From NCBI RefSeq assembly GCF_020618775.1, contig NZ_JAESVB010000002.1, forward strand, positions 1-64,000: 64,000 nucleotides of DNA, given 5' to 3'. The notes beneath the pieces are model-generated. The model did no database searches, was not told the DNA's origin, and saw only the letters and a list, made by a program, of their open reading frames with translations. The position numbers and the translations under genes are program-made. This DNA comes from Acidisoma silvae (GTDB lineage Bacteria > Pseudomonadota > Alphaproteobacteria > Acetobacterales > Acetobacteraceae). Every line of letters begins with the position of its first letter. Position 1 is the first letter of the stretch. Below are positions 28,718-36,709 of this stretch, in pieces.

Positions 28718-30147
28718 GCGGGACCGATCCGACCGCCCTGTCCGCGACTGCCCTGGCACGGGACATCGCCACGGGCCAGCGCTCCGCCGTTTCGGTCATG
28801 GAAGCCTTTCTGGAGCGGATCGACGCCGTCAACCCGCGCGTGAATGCCATCGTCTCCCGCGTCGACCGGCCGACCCTGCTGGCCGAAGCGCGCGAACAGG
28901 ACGAGATTCTGAAGCAGCACGGTCCCATCGGCCCGCTGCATGGCCTGCCGATGGCGGTGAAGGATCTGGAGGATGTCGTCGGCCTGCCGACGACCCAGGG
29001 CTCACCGCTGTTCCGCGACACCGTCGCGACGTCGGATTCGCCCATGGTCGCGCGCCTGCGCCAGGCCGGGGCCATTTTCATCGGCAAGACCAATGTGCCG
29101 GAATTCGGCCTTGGCTCGCATACCTATAATCCGGTCTTCGGCACCACGCTGAACGCCTATGACCATAGCCGCACGGCCGGCGGCAGCAGCGGTGGCGCCG
29201 CCGTCGCGCTGGCCACGCATATGGTACCGCTGGCCGATGGGTCCGATCACGCCGGCTCTCTGCGCAATCCGGCCGGCTTCAATAATATCTACGGCTTCCG
29301 CCCGAGCTTCGGCCGTATACCGGATGACGCCGCCGATCTGTTCGCCGCCAGCCTGGGCGTCACCGGGCCCATGGCCCGCAGCGTCGAAGACCTTGCCCTC
29401 CTCTTTTCCGTTCAGGCCGGGCCGGACCCGCGCATGCCGCTTTCAATCCAGGAGAGCGGCCAGAGCGTGACCCAGCCTTTGGAGGCTGCCCTAAAGGGGC
29501 GCCGCGTCGGCTGGCTGGGCGATCTGGGCGGCTATCTGCCCATGGAAGACGGCATTCTGCCTTTGTGCGAACAGGGCCTGTCGGTTCTGTCTGGCCTTGG
29601 CTGCGCGGTGGAGCCGGTCTCGATCGGCTTCCCTATGGAAGAGCTATGGGAAGCCTGGACTTTGCTGCGGTCCTGGAAGGTCGCGGCCAGTCTGGGCGAC
29701 GTCTATCAGGATCCGAAGCGCCGCACCCTGCTGAAGACGGCCGCGCAATGGGAAGTGGCACGCGGCCTCAATATTTCCGGCACTGCCATCAGCCGGGCGC
29801 TGGCCGTCCGCTCTCGCTGGTTTCTGCATATGGCGTCGCTGTTCGAGCGTTACGATCATCTGGTTCTGCCAACCGCGCAGGTCTTCCCCTTCGCCGCCGA
29901 ACTGGACTGGCCGAAGGAAATCGCCGGCCGCGCGATGGATACCTATCATCGCTGGATGGAGGTCGTGATCCTGGCGACCAATGCGCAATTGCCCTCGCTC
30001 AGCGTGCCGGTCGGATTCAATGACTCTGGCCTGCCCATGGGCATGCAGATCATCGGCCGGCATCAGGGCGAGTTGTCTTGCCTGCAATTGGGCCATGCCT
30101 ATGACCTGGCCACGCACTGGCCGGCGCGACATCCCCCTGCCCTATAG
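28714..30147 (+). CDS. Amidase signature family hydrolase
   Basis: The 477-residue enzyme has the Ser-cisSer-Lys triad: Lys83 in MAVKDLEDV, the Gly/Ser loop RTAGGSSGGAAVALA with Ser158/Ser159, and nucleophile Ser182 in DHAGSLRNPAGFN. It is not GatA of the tRNA amidotransferase, because no gatC or gatB accompanies it and the C-terminus lacks GatA-specific regions. Substrate unknown; aryl or aliphatic amides are typical. No signal peptide. It starts at an ATG overlapping the VOC stop and is followed after 42 nt by the SIMPL gene. Confidence 0.88.
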   Translation: MSGTDPTALSATALARDIATGQRSAVSVMEAFLERIDAVNPRVNAIVSRVDRPTLLAEAREQDEILKQHGPIGPLHGLPMAVKDLEDVVGLPTTQGSPLFRDTVATSDSPMVARLRQAGAIFIGKTNVPEFGLGSHTYNPVFGTTLNAYDHSRTAGGSSGGAAVALATHMVPLADGSDHAGSLRNPAGFNNIYGFRPSFGRIPDDAADLFAASLGVTGPMARSVEDLALLFSVQAGPDPRMPLSIQESGQSVTQPLEAALKGRRVGWLGDLGGYLPMEDGILPLCEQGLSVLSGLGCAVEPVSIGFPMEELWEAWTLLRSWKVAASLGDVYQDPKRRTLLKTAAQWEVARGLNISGTAISRALAVRSRWFLHMASLFERYDHLVLPTAQVFPFAAELDWPKEIAGRAMDTYHRWMEVVILATNAQLPSLSVPVGFNDSGLPMGMQIIGRHQGELSCLQLGHAYDLATHWPARHPPAL

Positions 30148-30189
30148 GCCTGCGCCGCCCAAGGCGGCATGGCGGAAACGGAGGCGAGT

Positions 30190-30876
30190 ATGACGAAGCC
30201 CTTTTCAGGCTTGCTCGGGATCGCTTTTGCCGCAGCCGGTCTGGGTGCCGCGCTGCCGGCTTATGCCGATACGATGCTGCATCTGTCGGTCACCGCCTCC
30301 GTCACGGCGATGCCGGACGAGTTGGTGGCGCAACTGACGGCGCAGGCCGACGCGACGACCGCCGGCGCGGCGCAGCAGCAGGTCAATGCGCTCGTCGCCA
30401 AGGCTTTGGGCGAAGCGAAACCGCTCGACGCCGTCACTGCCAGCACCACCAATTATTCCGTCTGGCATGAGACCGACCCCAAGGACGTCTGGCATGCGAG
30501 CCAGGGGATCGCACTCCGCTCCCATGATGGCGGGGCGCTGCTGGGGCTGATTGGCAAGTTGCAGCAGGACGGGCTGGCGGTGGGCGACCTGACCTGGCAG
30601 CTGTCCCCTGCGCTATCCGAAAAGACCTATGAGCAGGCGATGGCCAAAGCCATCGGCAAGCTGACGGCGCAGGCCGATGTCGTCGCCAAGCTGATGCATC
30701 TGCGGACGCATGGCTTCAGCAGCGTGACGGTGGGTGACGACAGCCAGCCCGGTCCGCGCCCGATGATGCGCATGATGGCAACAGCCGCCCCGGCGGCCGC
30801 GCCGCCGCCCAGCGCGCAGGCCGATGCGGTAACGGTTTCCGCGACCGTCGCAGGCGAGGCGAGGCTGGAGGAGTAG
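30190..30876 (+). CDS. Secreted SIMPL-domain (DUF541) protein
   Basis: The 228-residue protein begins with a Sec signal (MTKPFSGLLGIAFAAAGLGAALPAYA, cleavage about residue 26). The mature part is a single SIMPL domain: LHLSVTASVTAMPDELVAQLTAQADATT, then NALVAKALGEAK, YSVWHETDP and SPALSEKTYEQAMAKAIGKLTAQADVVAKLM. Bacterial SIMPL proteins are periplasmic and linked to envelope stress or oxidative stress; biochemistry is not settled. The C-terminus is Met/Pro/Ala-rich. I used the ATG seven codons inside the longest frame because it starts the signal peptide with a basic residue. Confidence 0.85.
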   Translation: MTKPFSGLLGIAFAAAGLGAALPAYADTMLHLSVTASVTAMPDELVAQLTAQADATTAGAAQQQVNALVAKALGEAKPLDAVTASTTNYSVWHETDPKDVWHASQGIALRSHDGGALLGLIGKLQQDGLAVGDLTWQLSPALSEKTYEQAMAKAIGKLTAQADVVAKLMHLRTHGFSSVTVGDDSQPGPRPMMRMMATAAPAAAPPPSAQADAVTVSATVAGEARLEE

Positions 30877-30937
30877 GACTGCTCTCCAGCCTGATATGTG
30901 CTAGGTTTCATGACCCTACGCATGGAGAAAGCAAGCC

Positions 30938-31225
30938 ATGGCAGAGAGTGAGCGGTTAACGATTACCTTGCCGTCCGAGATGGCGTCTGTCGTGCGGGAA
31001 GCTGTCGAAGGCGGCGACTACGCATCGAGCAGCGACGTCGTGCAAGAAGCGCTGCAAGACTGGACGGCGAAGCGCGTGTCGAATGGCCAGGACTTGGCAG
31101 GCTTGAAGACCGACATTGCCCTTGGCCTGCTGGACCTCGCGGAAGGTCGCGTGAAGGCATTCGATGCCAAACGCATCGCGGATCGCGGGAGGGTGCTGTC
31201 AGCCAGCCGCTCGCGCTCCGACTGA
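30938..31225 (+). CDS. parD: ParD-like antitoxin, ribbon-helix-helix
   Basis: The 95-residue CopG/Arc-type protein has the DNA-binding strand SERLTITLPSEMASVVREAV, then GDYASSSDVVQEALQDWTAK, typical of ParD. The C-terminal half (TDIALGLLDLAEGRVKAFD...) is the toxin-binding part. It has a ribosome binding site (GGAGAAAG) upstream. The reading frame runs into and over the beginning of the toxin frame, ending 28 bases inside it, a common ParD-ParE layout. It appears intact. Confidence 0.85.
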   Translation: MAESERLTITLPSEMASVVREAVEGGDYASSSDVVQEALQDWTAKRVSNGQDLAGLKTDIALGLLDLAEGRVKAFDAKRIADRGRVLSASRSRSD

Positions 31226-31515
31226 CCGAAACGGCCGAAGCCGACCTCACTGAAATCTGGGCCCGGCTGGCGTCGGAAGCATCGGAAGTCATTGCCACTG
31301 ACTTTGTTCGCGAGATCGGAAAGGCCTTTGAGCGGCTGCGGTATTTTCCTCTTGCCGGTCCCGAGCGACCGCAACTCGCCGCAAGCCTTCGCGTCGGTTT
31401 TTACGCCTCCTACGCTTTCTACTACCGGCCGCTCGCCGATACCGTCGTCATCATCCGTGTCCTTCACGGCGCGCGAGACGCCGCAGCCCTCGCGGAACGC
31501 GGCGGTTTTGCGTGA
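31198..31515 (+). CDS. parE: ParE-like toxin without a recognisable start codon
   Basis: A frame of 105 codons encodes LALRLTETAEADLTEIWARL, FVREIGKAFERLRYFPLAG, LRVGFYASYAFYYRPLADT and VVIIRVLHGARD, a full ParE/RelE-like toxin. In the whole open frame from 30952 to the stop there is no ATG, GTG or TTG. A strong Shine-Dalgarno, GGAGG (31188-31192), is placed 5 nt before a GTC (31198) that would be the natural start, so the start codon appears to have mutated (for example from GTG or ATG). It may be silent, use GTC inefficiently, or rely on an ATC/CTG start. The coding part after the start is undamaged. Confidence 0.7.
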   Translation, partial: VSQPLALRLTETAEADLTEIWARLASEASEVIATDFVREIGKAFERLRYFPLAGPERPQLAASLRVGFYASYAFYYRPLADTVVIIRVLHGARDAAALAERGGFA

Positions 31516-31527
31516 CGACTTTCGCGC

Positions 31528-33225
31528 CTATTCAACCCCGATCATGATTTCGATGAGGTTGGCCGTGCCGGACGCGATGCCGGCCTCGATGGCGGGGGCG
31601 ATATCCTGCGGCCGTTCCACCCGTCGCGCGGGCAGGCCGTAGGATGCGGCCAGGGCCAGGTAGTCAACCGCAGGCTCCAGAATATCCATGGCGATGAAGC
31701 GGTTGCTGCGGGTCGAGAGATAATCCTTCTGGCCCTTCATGAAGTTTTTCAGGATATTGTATTCCTGATTGTTCATGACGACGAAGGTCACCGGCAGCTT
31801 CTCATGCGCCGCCGTCCAGATCGCCTGCGGGGAGTAGAGCGCGGCGCCGTCGCCCACCAGTGACACCACGGGTTGACGTCCGAGGCCCAGCGAGCAGCCG
31901 ACCGCCGCCGGCATGCCCCAGCCCAGCGCGCCACCGCGCAGGAAGGAATATTGCGCGGAAGACTGGCTGTTGAGGAATCCACGCAAATGCATCGACGTGG
32001 CGATGGCTTCGTCCACGATGGGAATATCGGGCCCGATGGCGCGCGCGGCCTCCTGTGCGGCGACCAGCGGCGTGATCTTCGGCGCATCCCATTCCGAAGC
32101 CGCCCGCACGGCAAGCGCGCGGCGCTGCTCGGCACGCCTTGTTGCTATATCACCGCAATGACCCGCATAGGCATCGGCCCGCGGCGCAGTTGCGGCTTCC
32201 AGCAACGGCTGCATCGCGCGAAGCGAGGCGCGAATATCCCCCACCACCGACAGCTCGGTCTGATAGGTCCGCCCCAGATCGCGCACATCCGTCGACATCT
32301 GGTAGACCGCGCAACCGGCCGGAATGATCGGCCCGGCGGAATAAAGAATGGTGATGAGCGACTTGCCGCCGAGCGCGAAGATGGCGTCGTAATTGGACAG
32401 CTTTTCGTAAATGTCGCGGCCCTTGTTCGGCATATTGCCGGCCCAGAGCGGGTGCGCGGTCGGGAACGGCAGGCGCGACGGCCAGGAGGAGCCGTAGACC
32501 TCGGCACCCAGCGTCTCGGCCAGTTTGGCGACTTCGGCGGCGGCGTCACTGGAATAGACTTCGTCGCCCGCGATGATGAGCAAACGGCCGGGCGCGATAC
32601 CGGCCAGCTTGCTTGCCAGCGCATCGAGCGAGCCCGCGACCGTGCGACGATCGATCGTGGAGGGTTCGGCAATGCCGACCGCGCTCATCTCCTCCATCAC
32701 ATCCATCGGCAAAGACAGAAAAACCGGGCCGGCGGGCGCCGCATTGGCATCATGAAAAGCGCGGCGGATGAGGATAGGGAGCTGATCGGCATGGGCCACT
32801 TCCTGCGCCCATTTCACCGCCGGACGCGCGATCTGCGTCAGGTCGCCGAAGAGAAGCGGGTCAGTAATAGTATGGCGGGAATCCTGCTGTCCGGCGGTGA
32901 CCACCAGCGGCGTCTGCGAAACCTGGGCGTTGAGCAGATTGCCCATGCCATGACCAAGGCCACCGGCCGTATGCAGATTAAGAAAACCCGGCCGCCGTGC
33001 GGCCTGGGCATAGCCGTCTGCCATGGCGACGGCACTCGCTTCCTGCAAAGCCCAGATATAGTCGATATCCGGCGTGCCTTGCAGTGCATCCATCAATGGC
33101 AATTCGGTCGTGCCGGGATTGCCGAAGATATACTCGACACCTTCGCTGCGCAGCACTTCCAGCAGAACCGCGGCGCCACGACGATAGCGGGCGTCATCGA
33201 CGGCTGTGATCGGGCCAGAGGTCAT
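31528..33225 (-). CDS. Thiamine-diphosphate decarboxylase, benzoylformate decarboxylase-like
   Basis: The 565-residue ThDP enzyme has three domains: PYR with FGNPGTTELPLMDAL, catalytic Glu62 (ALQEASAVAMADGYA) and His85 (FLNLHTAGGLGHGMG); a central domain; and PP with GDGAALYSPQAIWTAA ... VVMNN for ThDP-magnesium. These match benzoylformate decarboxylase (MdlC) more than acetolactate synthase. The second active-site His that MdlC carries in the central region is not evident (GGKSLITILYSAG), and the Ser of NPGS is Thr, so substrate may differ from phenylglyoxylate. No mandelate genes are adjacent. The divergent neighbour is an FAD monooxygenase, so an aromatic or 2-keto-acid route is possible. 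Confidence 0.85.
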   Translation of the reverse strand: MTSGPITAVDDARYRRGAAVLLEVLRSEGVEYIFGNPGTTELPLMDALQGTPDIDYIWALQEASAVAMADGYAQAARRPGFLNLHTAGGLGHGMGNLLNAQVSQTPLVVTAGQQDSRHTITDPLLFGDLTQIARPAVKWAQEVAHADQLPILIRRAFHDANAAPAGPVFLSLPMDVMEEMSAVGIAEPSTIDRRTVAGSLDALASKLAGIAPGRLLIIAGDEVYSSDAAAEVAKLAETLGAEVYGSSWPSRLPFPTAHPLWAGNMPNKGRDIYEKLSNYDAIFALGGKSLITILYSAGPIIPAGCAVYQMSTDVRDLGRTYQTELSVVGDIRASLRAMQPLLEAATAPRADAYAGHCGDIATRRAEQRRALAVRAASEWDAPKITPLVAAQEAARAIGPDIPIVDEAIATSMHLRGFLNSQSSAQYSFLRGGALGWGMPAAVGCSLGLGRQPVVSLVGDGAALYSPQAIWTAAHEKLPVTFVVMNNQEYNILKNFMKGQKDYLSTRSNRFIAMDILEPAVDYLALAASYGLPARRVERPQDIAPAIEAGIASGTANLIEIMIGVE

Positions 33226-33316
33226 CGGCTTCGCTCCTGAAGAATGGCAGTATTATTGACCAATTTTTATCGCCTAGCCAGCAGCGAAAGCGAGCTTGCA
33301 CGATTTCGCAAGAATG

Positions 33317-33339
33317 ATCGCCGCCGCTGTTGCGGCGAT
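33317..33339. other. 8-bp hairpin in a divergent intergenic region
   Basis: ATCGCCGC (33317-33324) and GCGGCGAT (33332-33339) form a perfect stem with a 7-nt loop. It lies in the 278-bp gap between the ThDP enzyme gene and the FAD monooxygenase gene. No U-tract. It may be an operator or merely a structured leader. A TATAGT -10-like hexamer is at 33472-33477 before the rightward gene, without a clear -35. Confidence 0.35.
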
Positions 33340-33503
33340 GACGGAATGCTGCGCAGGCGCCACCGTCACTGCGCTTTTTATTGCCCGGGCGTGGTGCGGG
33401 AACCCGCTCCGCTCTCCGTGATGTGTTGATGCGCCCCGGCCTTATAGCCAAGACAGGGCGGCCAGCTTCTCTATAGTCGCCGCAAAAGAAGACGGAGCTT
33501 CCT

Positions 33504-34979
33504 ATGCTGGACGTCCTCGTCATTGGTGCCGGGCCGGTCGGACTGACCTTGGCGGCGGAACTCGCCCGGTTCGGCCTCAGCACGCGGATCATCGACAAGG
33601 CCGCGCAGCCGACCGCGACCTCCAAGGCGCTGGTGATCTGGAGCCGCACGCTGGAACTGATGGACCGCATGGGCTGCACCCAGGCCTTCCTCGATGCCGG
33701 CCTGCCTTGCCACGGCGCTTCCATTCGCGGCGGCAGCGAGTTGCTGGGGCACACACGCCTGGATTCGATCCCGAGCGAATATAATTTCGCGCTGATGATC
33801 CCGCAGCGCGACACGGAACGTCTGATGACGGCGCAGCTCGGCCGGTTCGGCATCACCGTCGCGCGCGAAACCGAACTCGTTAGTTTCACTGAGCAGGATG
33901 GCGGCGTCCTGGCCGAGCTGCACCATGCCGACGGGCAGGTGGAAACCGTCACGTCTCGCTGGCTGGTGGGCTGCGACGGCGCGCATAGCACCGTGCGCCA
34001 TGGCCTCGGCCTCCCCTTCGATGGCGCACCCGAGCCGGATGACTGGGTGCTGGCCGATGTCGCGCTGGAAGGCCCGCATGCGCCGCCCAGCGACGAAATC
34101 AGCCTCTACCTTCACCGCGACGGGTTCTTTATCCTTTTCCCGATGCCCGGGCCGCGCTTCCGCGTCGTTGCGACCATCGGCCGGGCGAAGCCGGATCAGA
34201 CCCCGCCGGACCCGACCCTGGCCAGCGTGCAGGCGCTGATCGACCAGCGCGCCGGCGGCGGCTTCACCGCTATCGATCCGCAATGGCTGGCCAATTTCCG
34301 GGTGCATGAACGCAAAGTGCGGGACTATCGCCAGGGGCGCGTCTTCGTCGCGGGCGACGCCGCCCATATCCACAGCCCTGCCGGCGGCCAGGGCATGAAT
34401 ACCGGCATGCAGGACGCCATCAATCTCGCCTGGAAGCTCGCTTTGGTCGTGCAAGGCGCGGCCGGCACGCATCTGCTGGACAGCTACAGCGTCGAGCGCA
34501 GCGCCGTCGGCGATATCGTGCTGCGCAATGCCGGGCGGATGACGGACATGGCAACGCTTACGAATCCGGCAGCGCAAGCCTTGCGCAATACCGTGATGCA
34601 TTTCGCCCTTGGCCTGCATACGGTCCAGGCCTTCATGGCCCGGCAGATGAGCGAAGTCGAAATCGGCTATGCCCATAGCCCGATCTCCGTCGGACGCGCG
34701 CAGGGGTTCAAGGGCGGCGAACGCCTGCCCCCGCCCCTCTATGACGGCTCGCCGCCGGGCGGCGATCAGACGCCGCGCTTCATCCTTTATGCCGCCGACA
34801 AGGCCAGGGGCGCGCGCCTCGTCGCCGGCTTCCCGCACTTATTGGCGGGTGAGCCACGCCAGCCGCCCAATGAGGCGGCGCTGCTGATTGTCCGGCCGGA
34901 CGGCTATGTCGGCTTCGCCGGCAAGGCCGATGATTGGGTCGGCGCGCAGGCCTATATGGCGGGGCTATTGTCCCGCTGA
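33504..34979 (+). CDS. FAD-dependent aromatic-ring monooxygenase (PHBH fold)
   Basis: The 491-residue flavoprotein has an N-terminal Rossmann motif VLVIGAGPVGLTLAAELARFG, the DG motif WLVGCDGAHSTVRHGLG and the GD motif GRVFVAGDAAHIHSPAGGQGMNTG. The C-terminal thioredoxin-like extension (from about 380) is as in MhpA/phenol hydroxylase-type enzymes. The family hydroxylates phenols or related compounds, with NAD(P)H and oxygen. The substrate is not predictable. It is divergent from the ThDP decarboxylase gene and convergent with an esterase gene 6 nt away. MAVxx-type start ambiguity is absent: MLDVLVIGAG starts at the Rossmann strand. Confidence 0.88.
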   Translation: MLDVLVIGAGPVGLTLAAELARFGLSTRIIDKAAQPTATSKALVIWSRTLELMDRMGCTQAFLDAGLPCHGASIRGGSELLGHTRLDSIPSEYNFALMIPQRDTERLMTAQLGRFGITVARETELVSFTEQDGGVLAELHHADGQVETVTSRWLVGCDGAHSTVRHGLGLPFDGAPEPDDWVLADVALEGPHAPPSDEISLYLHRDGFFILFPMPGPRFRVVATIGRAKPDQTPPDPTLASVQALIDQRAGGGFTAIDPQWLANFRVHERKVRDYRQGRVFVAGDAAHIHSPAGGQGMNTGMQDAINLAWKLALVVQGAAGTHLLDSYSVERSAVGDIVLRNAGRMTDMATLTNPAAQALRNTVMHFALGLHTVQAFMARQMSEVEIGYAHSPISVGRAQGFKGGERLPPPLYDGSPPGGDQTPRFILYAADKARGARLVAGFPHLLAGEPRQPPNEAALLIVRPDGYVGFAGKADDWVGAQAYMAGLLSR

Positions 34980-34985
34980 TCCCCT

Positions 34986-35714
34986 TCAAACGTAAAGCGC
35001 CGCCATCTCTCGCCAGGCGCCGGCCCGATGGGCGCGACCGTCCCAGAAATGCAGCTGATGCTGCACGCCCTTCTGCCCCAGCAGATGGCTCAGATGCAGG
35101 TTGTTATCGAGAAACGGGTCGGCCTTGCCGATGGCCATGACGATCTCCATGCGGCGCAGCTGCTCCAGCTGCCAGCCGCCGTCGAGACCGGGCAGAAAAT
35201 GCGTCGGCGTATGGAAATAGATGTCCTGGTCGTAATAGCCGCCGAAAAGATCGTCGAAGCATTCGACCTTCATGGTCAGGTCATAGCGGCCGGAAAAGGC
35301 GACGAGCTTGCGGAACAGATGCGGATGCCGCAGCGCCAGGCTGGTGGCCTGGAAAGCGCCCAGGCTGCACCCTAACGCGATTGTGCAGTCATGCCCATTG
35401 GTCGCAGCCATCAGCGGCAGCACCTCGTTGAGGATATAATCCTCGAAGGCGGCGTGGCGGCGGATGCGGTCGGCCGGATGCCGGCCCGTGTCATAGAAGG
35501 TTTCGGCCGCCAGACCTTCGATGCAGTAAAGCTGCAATTGGCCGGCATTGACCTTGTCGGCGAGGCGCCCGACGAGGTTGAGATGTTCGTATTCCCAGAA
35601 GCGGCCGTCCCGCGTCGGGAACATCAGAACCTTGGCCCCGGCATGGCCGAAGATCAGCAGCTCCATATCCCGGTGAAGTCGCGGACTGTACCAGCGCCGG
35701 TAATCTCGCCTCAT
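34986..35714 (-). CDS. Alpha/beta-hydrolase esterase (esterase D/feruloyl-esterase-like)
   Basis: The 242-residue cytoplasmic alpha/beta hydrolase has the nucleophile elbow GCSLG (about 120), the acid in IGKADPFLDN, and a likely catalytic His in GRAHRAGAWREM. The opening YSPRLHRDMELLIFGHAGAKVLMFPTRDGRFWEYEH is typical of putative esterase family proteins. No signal peptide. It begins at an ATG overlapping the end of the acetylxylan-esterase-like gene by 4 nt, so both are likely coregulated in the AraC-led operon. It may act on an ester bond of the same imported substrate. Confidence 0.8.
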   Translation of the reverse strand: MRRDYRRWYSPRLHRDMELLIFGHAGAKVLMFPTRDGRFWEYEHLNLVGRLADKVNAGQLQLYCIEGLAAETFYDTGRHPADRIRRHAAFEDYILNEVLPLMAATNGHDCTIALGCSLGAFQATSLALRHPHLFRKLVAFSGRYDLTMKVECFDDLFGGYYDQDIYFHTPTHFLPGLDGGWQLEQLRRMEIVMAIGKADPFLDNNLHLSHLLGQKGVQHQLHFWDGRAHRAGAWREMAALYV

Positions 35715-36676
35715 AGCACCCCGAAGAATCGCCTGACCTTATCTAAGAGAAGCGCGTGCTGCTCCATCATTCCAGGATAATCGTAATGCCCGGCATCCAG
35801 GATGAATGTTTCATGGTGGCTGGACGCGGGCAGCGCATTGGCCACCGAAAACTGACAGGGCGGCGCGACAGCCGGGTCAAACCGGGCGACGGCGGTCAGC
35901 ATGGGGGCCGTGATGCGTGCCGAAGCTGTTGCCGAATCGAAAAGTCCCAGCATTGTGACGGTTTCGGGATGCACCCGCGCATAGGCCTGCACGGCGTGGC
36001 CGCTGCCGACGGTCGGCAAGGTCAGCCAGAGCGGCATATTGCCGAAGGTCGGCACTTCCAGAGAGCCGCGCGCAATGCGCGTATCGAAAGCCATGGCCAG
36101 CGCACCGATGCCGCCGCCGAAACTGATGCCGCTATAGCCAATTCTCCCCGCGACTGCCGGAAACAGAGCGGTCAAAGCCGAGACGGCAAGCCACAGGTCT
36201 TCCACGCAGCCGCCCAGGATATAGCGATCCGGCTTGTCGATATCATGCAGCACATGCCAGGCGGGGTCGGTGGAAATCGGCGCCCGACGGCTGCGGGACA
36301 GGCCCCGGAAACAGGGAAACAGCAAAGCCGTCTCCGTCACCGGAAGATCGAAATCCGGCGCCTCGCGCCCGCCATAGCCGTGGCCGACGACGAGACCGCG
36401 CGTGACACCACCTTCGCGCGGCAGCAGCAGCCAGCCGCCGATGGGGAATTTATCGGTCGAGGTATAGGTAATGTCCTGCACCAGCCAGTCCGGATGGCTG
36501 GCACGGCTGGCATTGACGCGTGGCTGCGGGTTCAAGCCCAGCGCCCGCTCATAACGGGGCCGCCAGAAGGCATCGAAGCCGGGCGCGGCCGTGGGCGGCC
36601 TGATCGCACGGAGCTGATTGAGATCGAAGCCCTGGGTCGGATCGAAGGCATAGGGGTGCTGCGTCGGAATACTCAT
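35711..36676 (-). CDS. Acetylxylan esterase (AXE1/CE7-like) family hydrolase
   Basis: The 321-residue enzyme has nucleophile elbow GYSGISFGGGIGALA (G-I-S-F-G), the acid in VARFDPAVAPPCQ and catalytic His in DAGHYDYPG. VQDITYTSTDKFPIGGWLLLP and PCFRGLSRSR match CE7 deacetylases that remove acetyl groups from xylo-oligosaccharides and cephalosporins. No signal peptide, consistent with intracellular action on imported oligosaccharides. It lies 33 nt after the MFS transporter gene in the same operon. Confidence 0.85.
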   Translation of the reverse strand: MSIPTQHPYAFDPTQGFDLNQLRAIRPPTAAPGFDAFWRPRYERALGLNPQPRVNASRASHPDWLVQDITYTSTDKFPIGGWLLLPREGGVTRGLVVGHGYGGREAPDFDLPVTETALLFPCFRGLSRSRRAPISTDPAWHVLHDIDKPDRYILGGCVEDLWLAVSALTALFPAVAGRIGYSGISFGGGIGALAMAFDTRIARGSLEVPTFGNMPLWLTLPTVGSGHAVQAYARVHPETVTMLGLFDSATASARITAPMLTAVARFDPAVAPPCQFSVANALPASSHHETFILDAGHYDYPGMMEQHALLLDKVRRFFGVL

Positions 36677-36709
36677 GCCCAGGCCTTAACAGCGGCCCGG
36701 TCCATGCGT

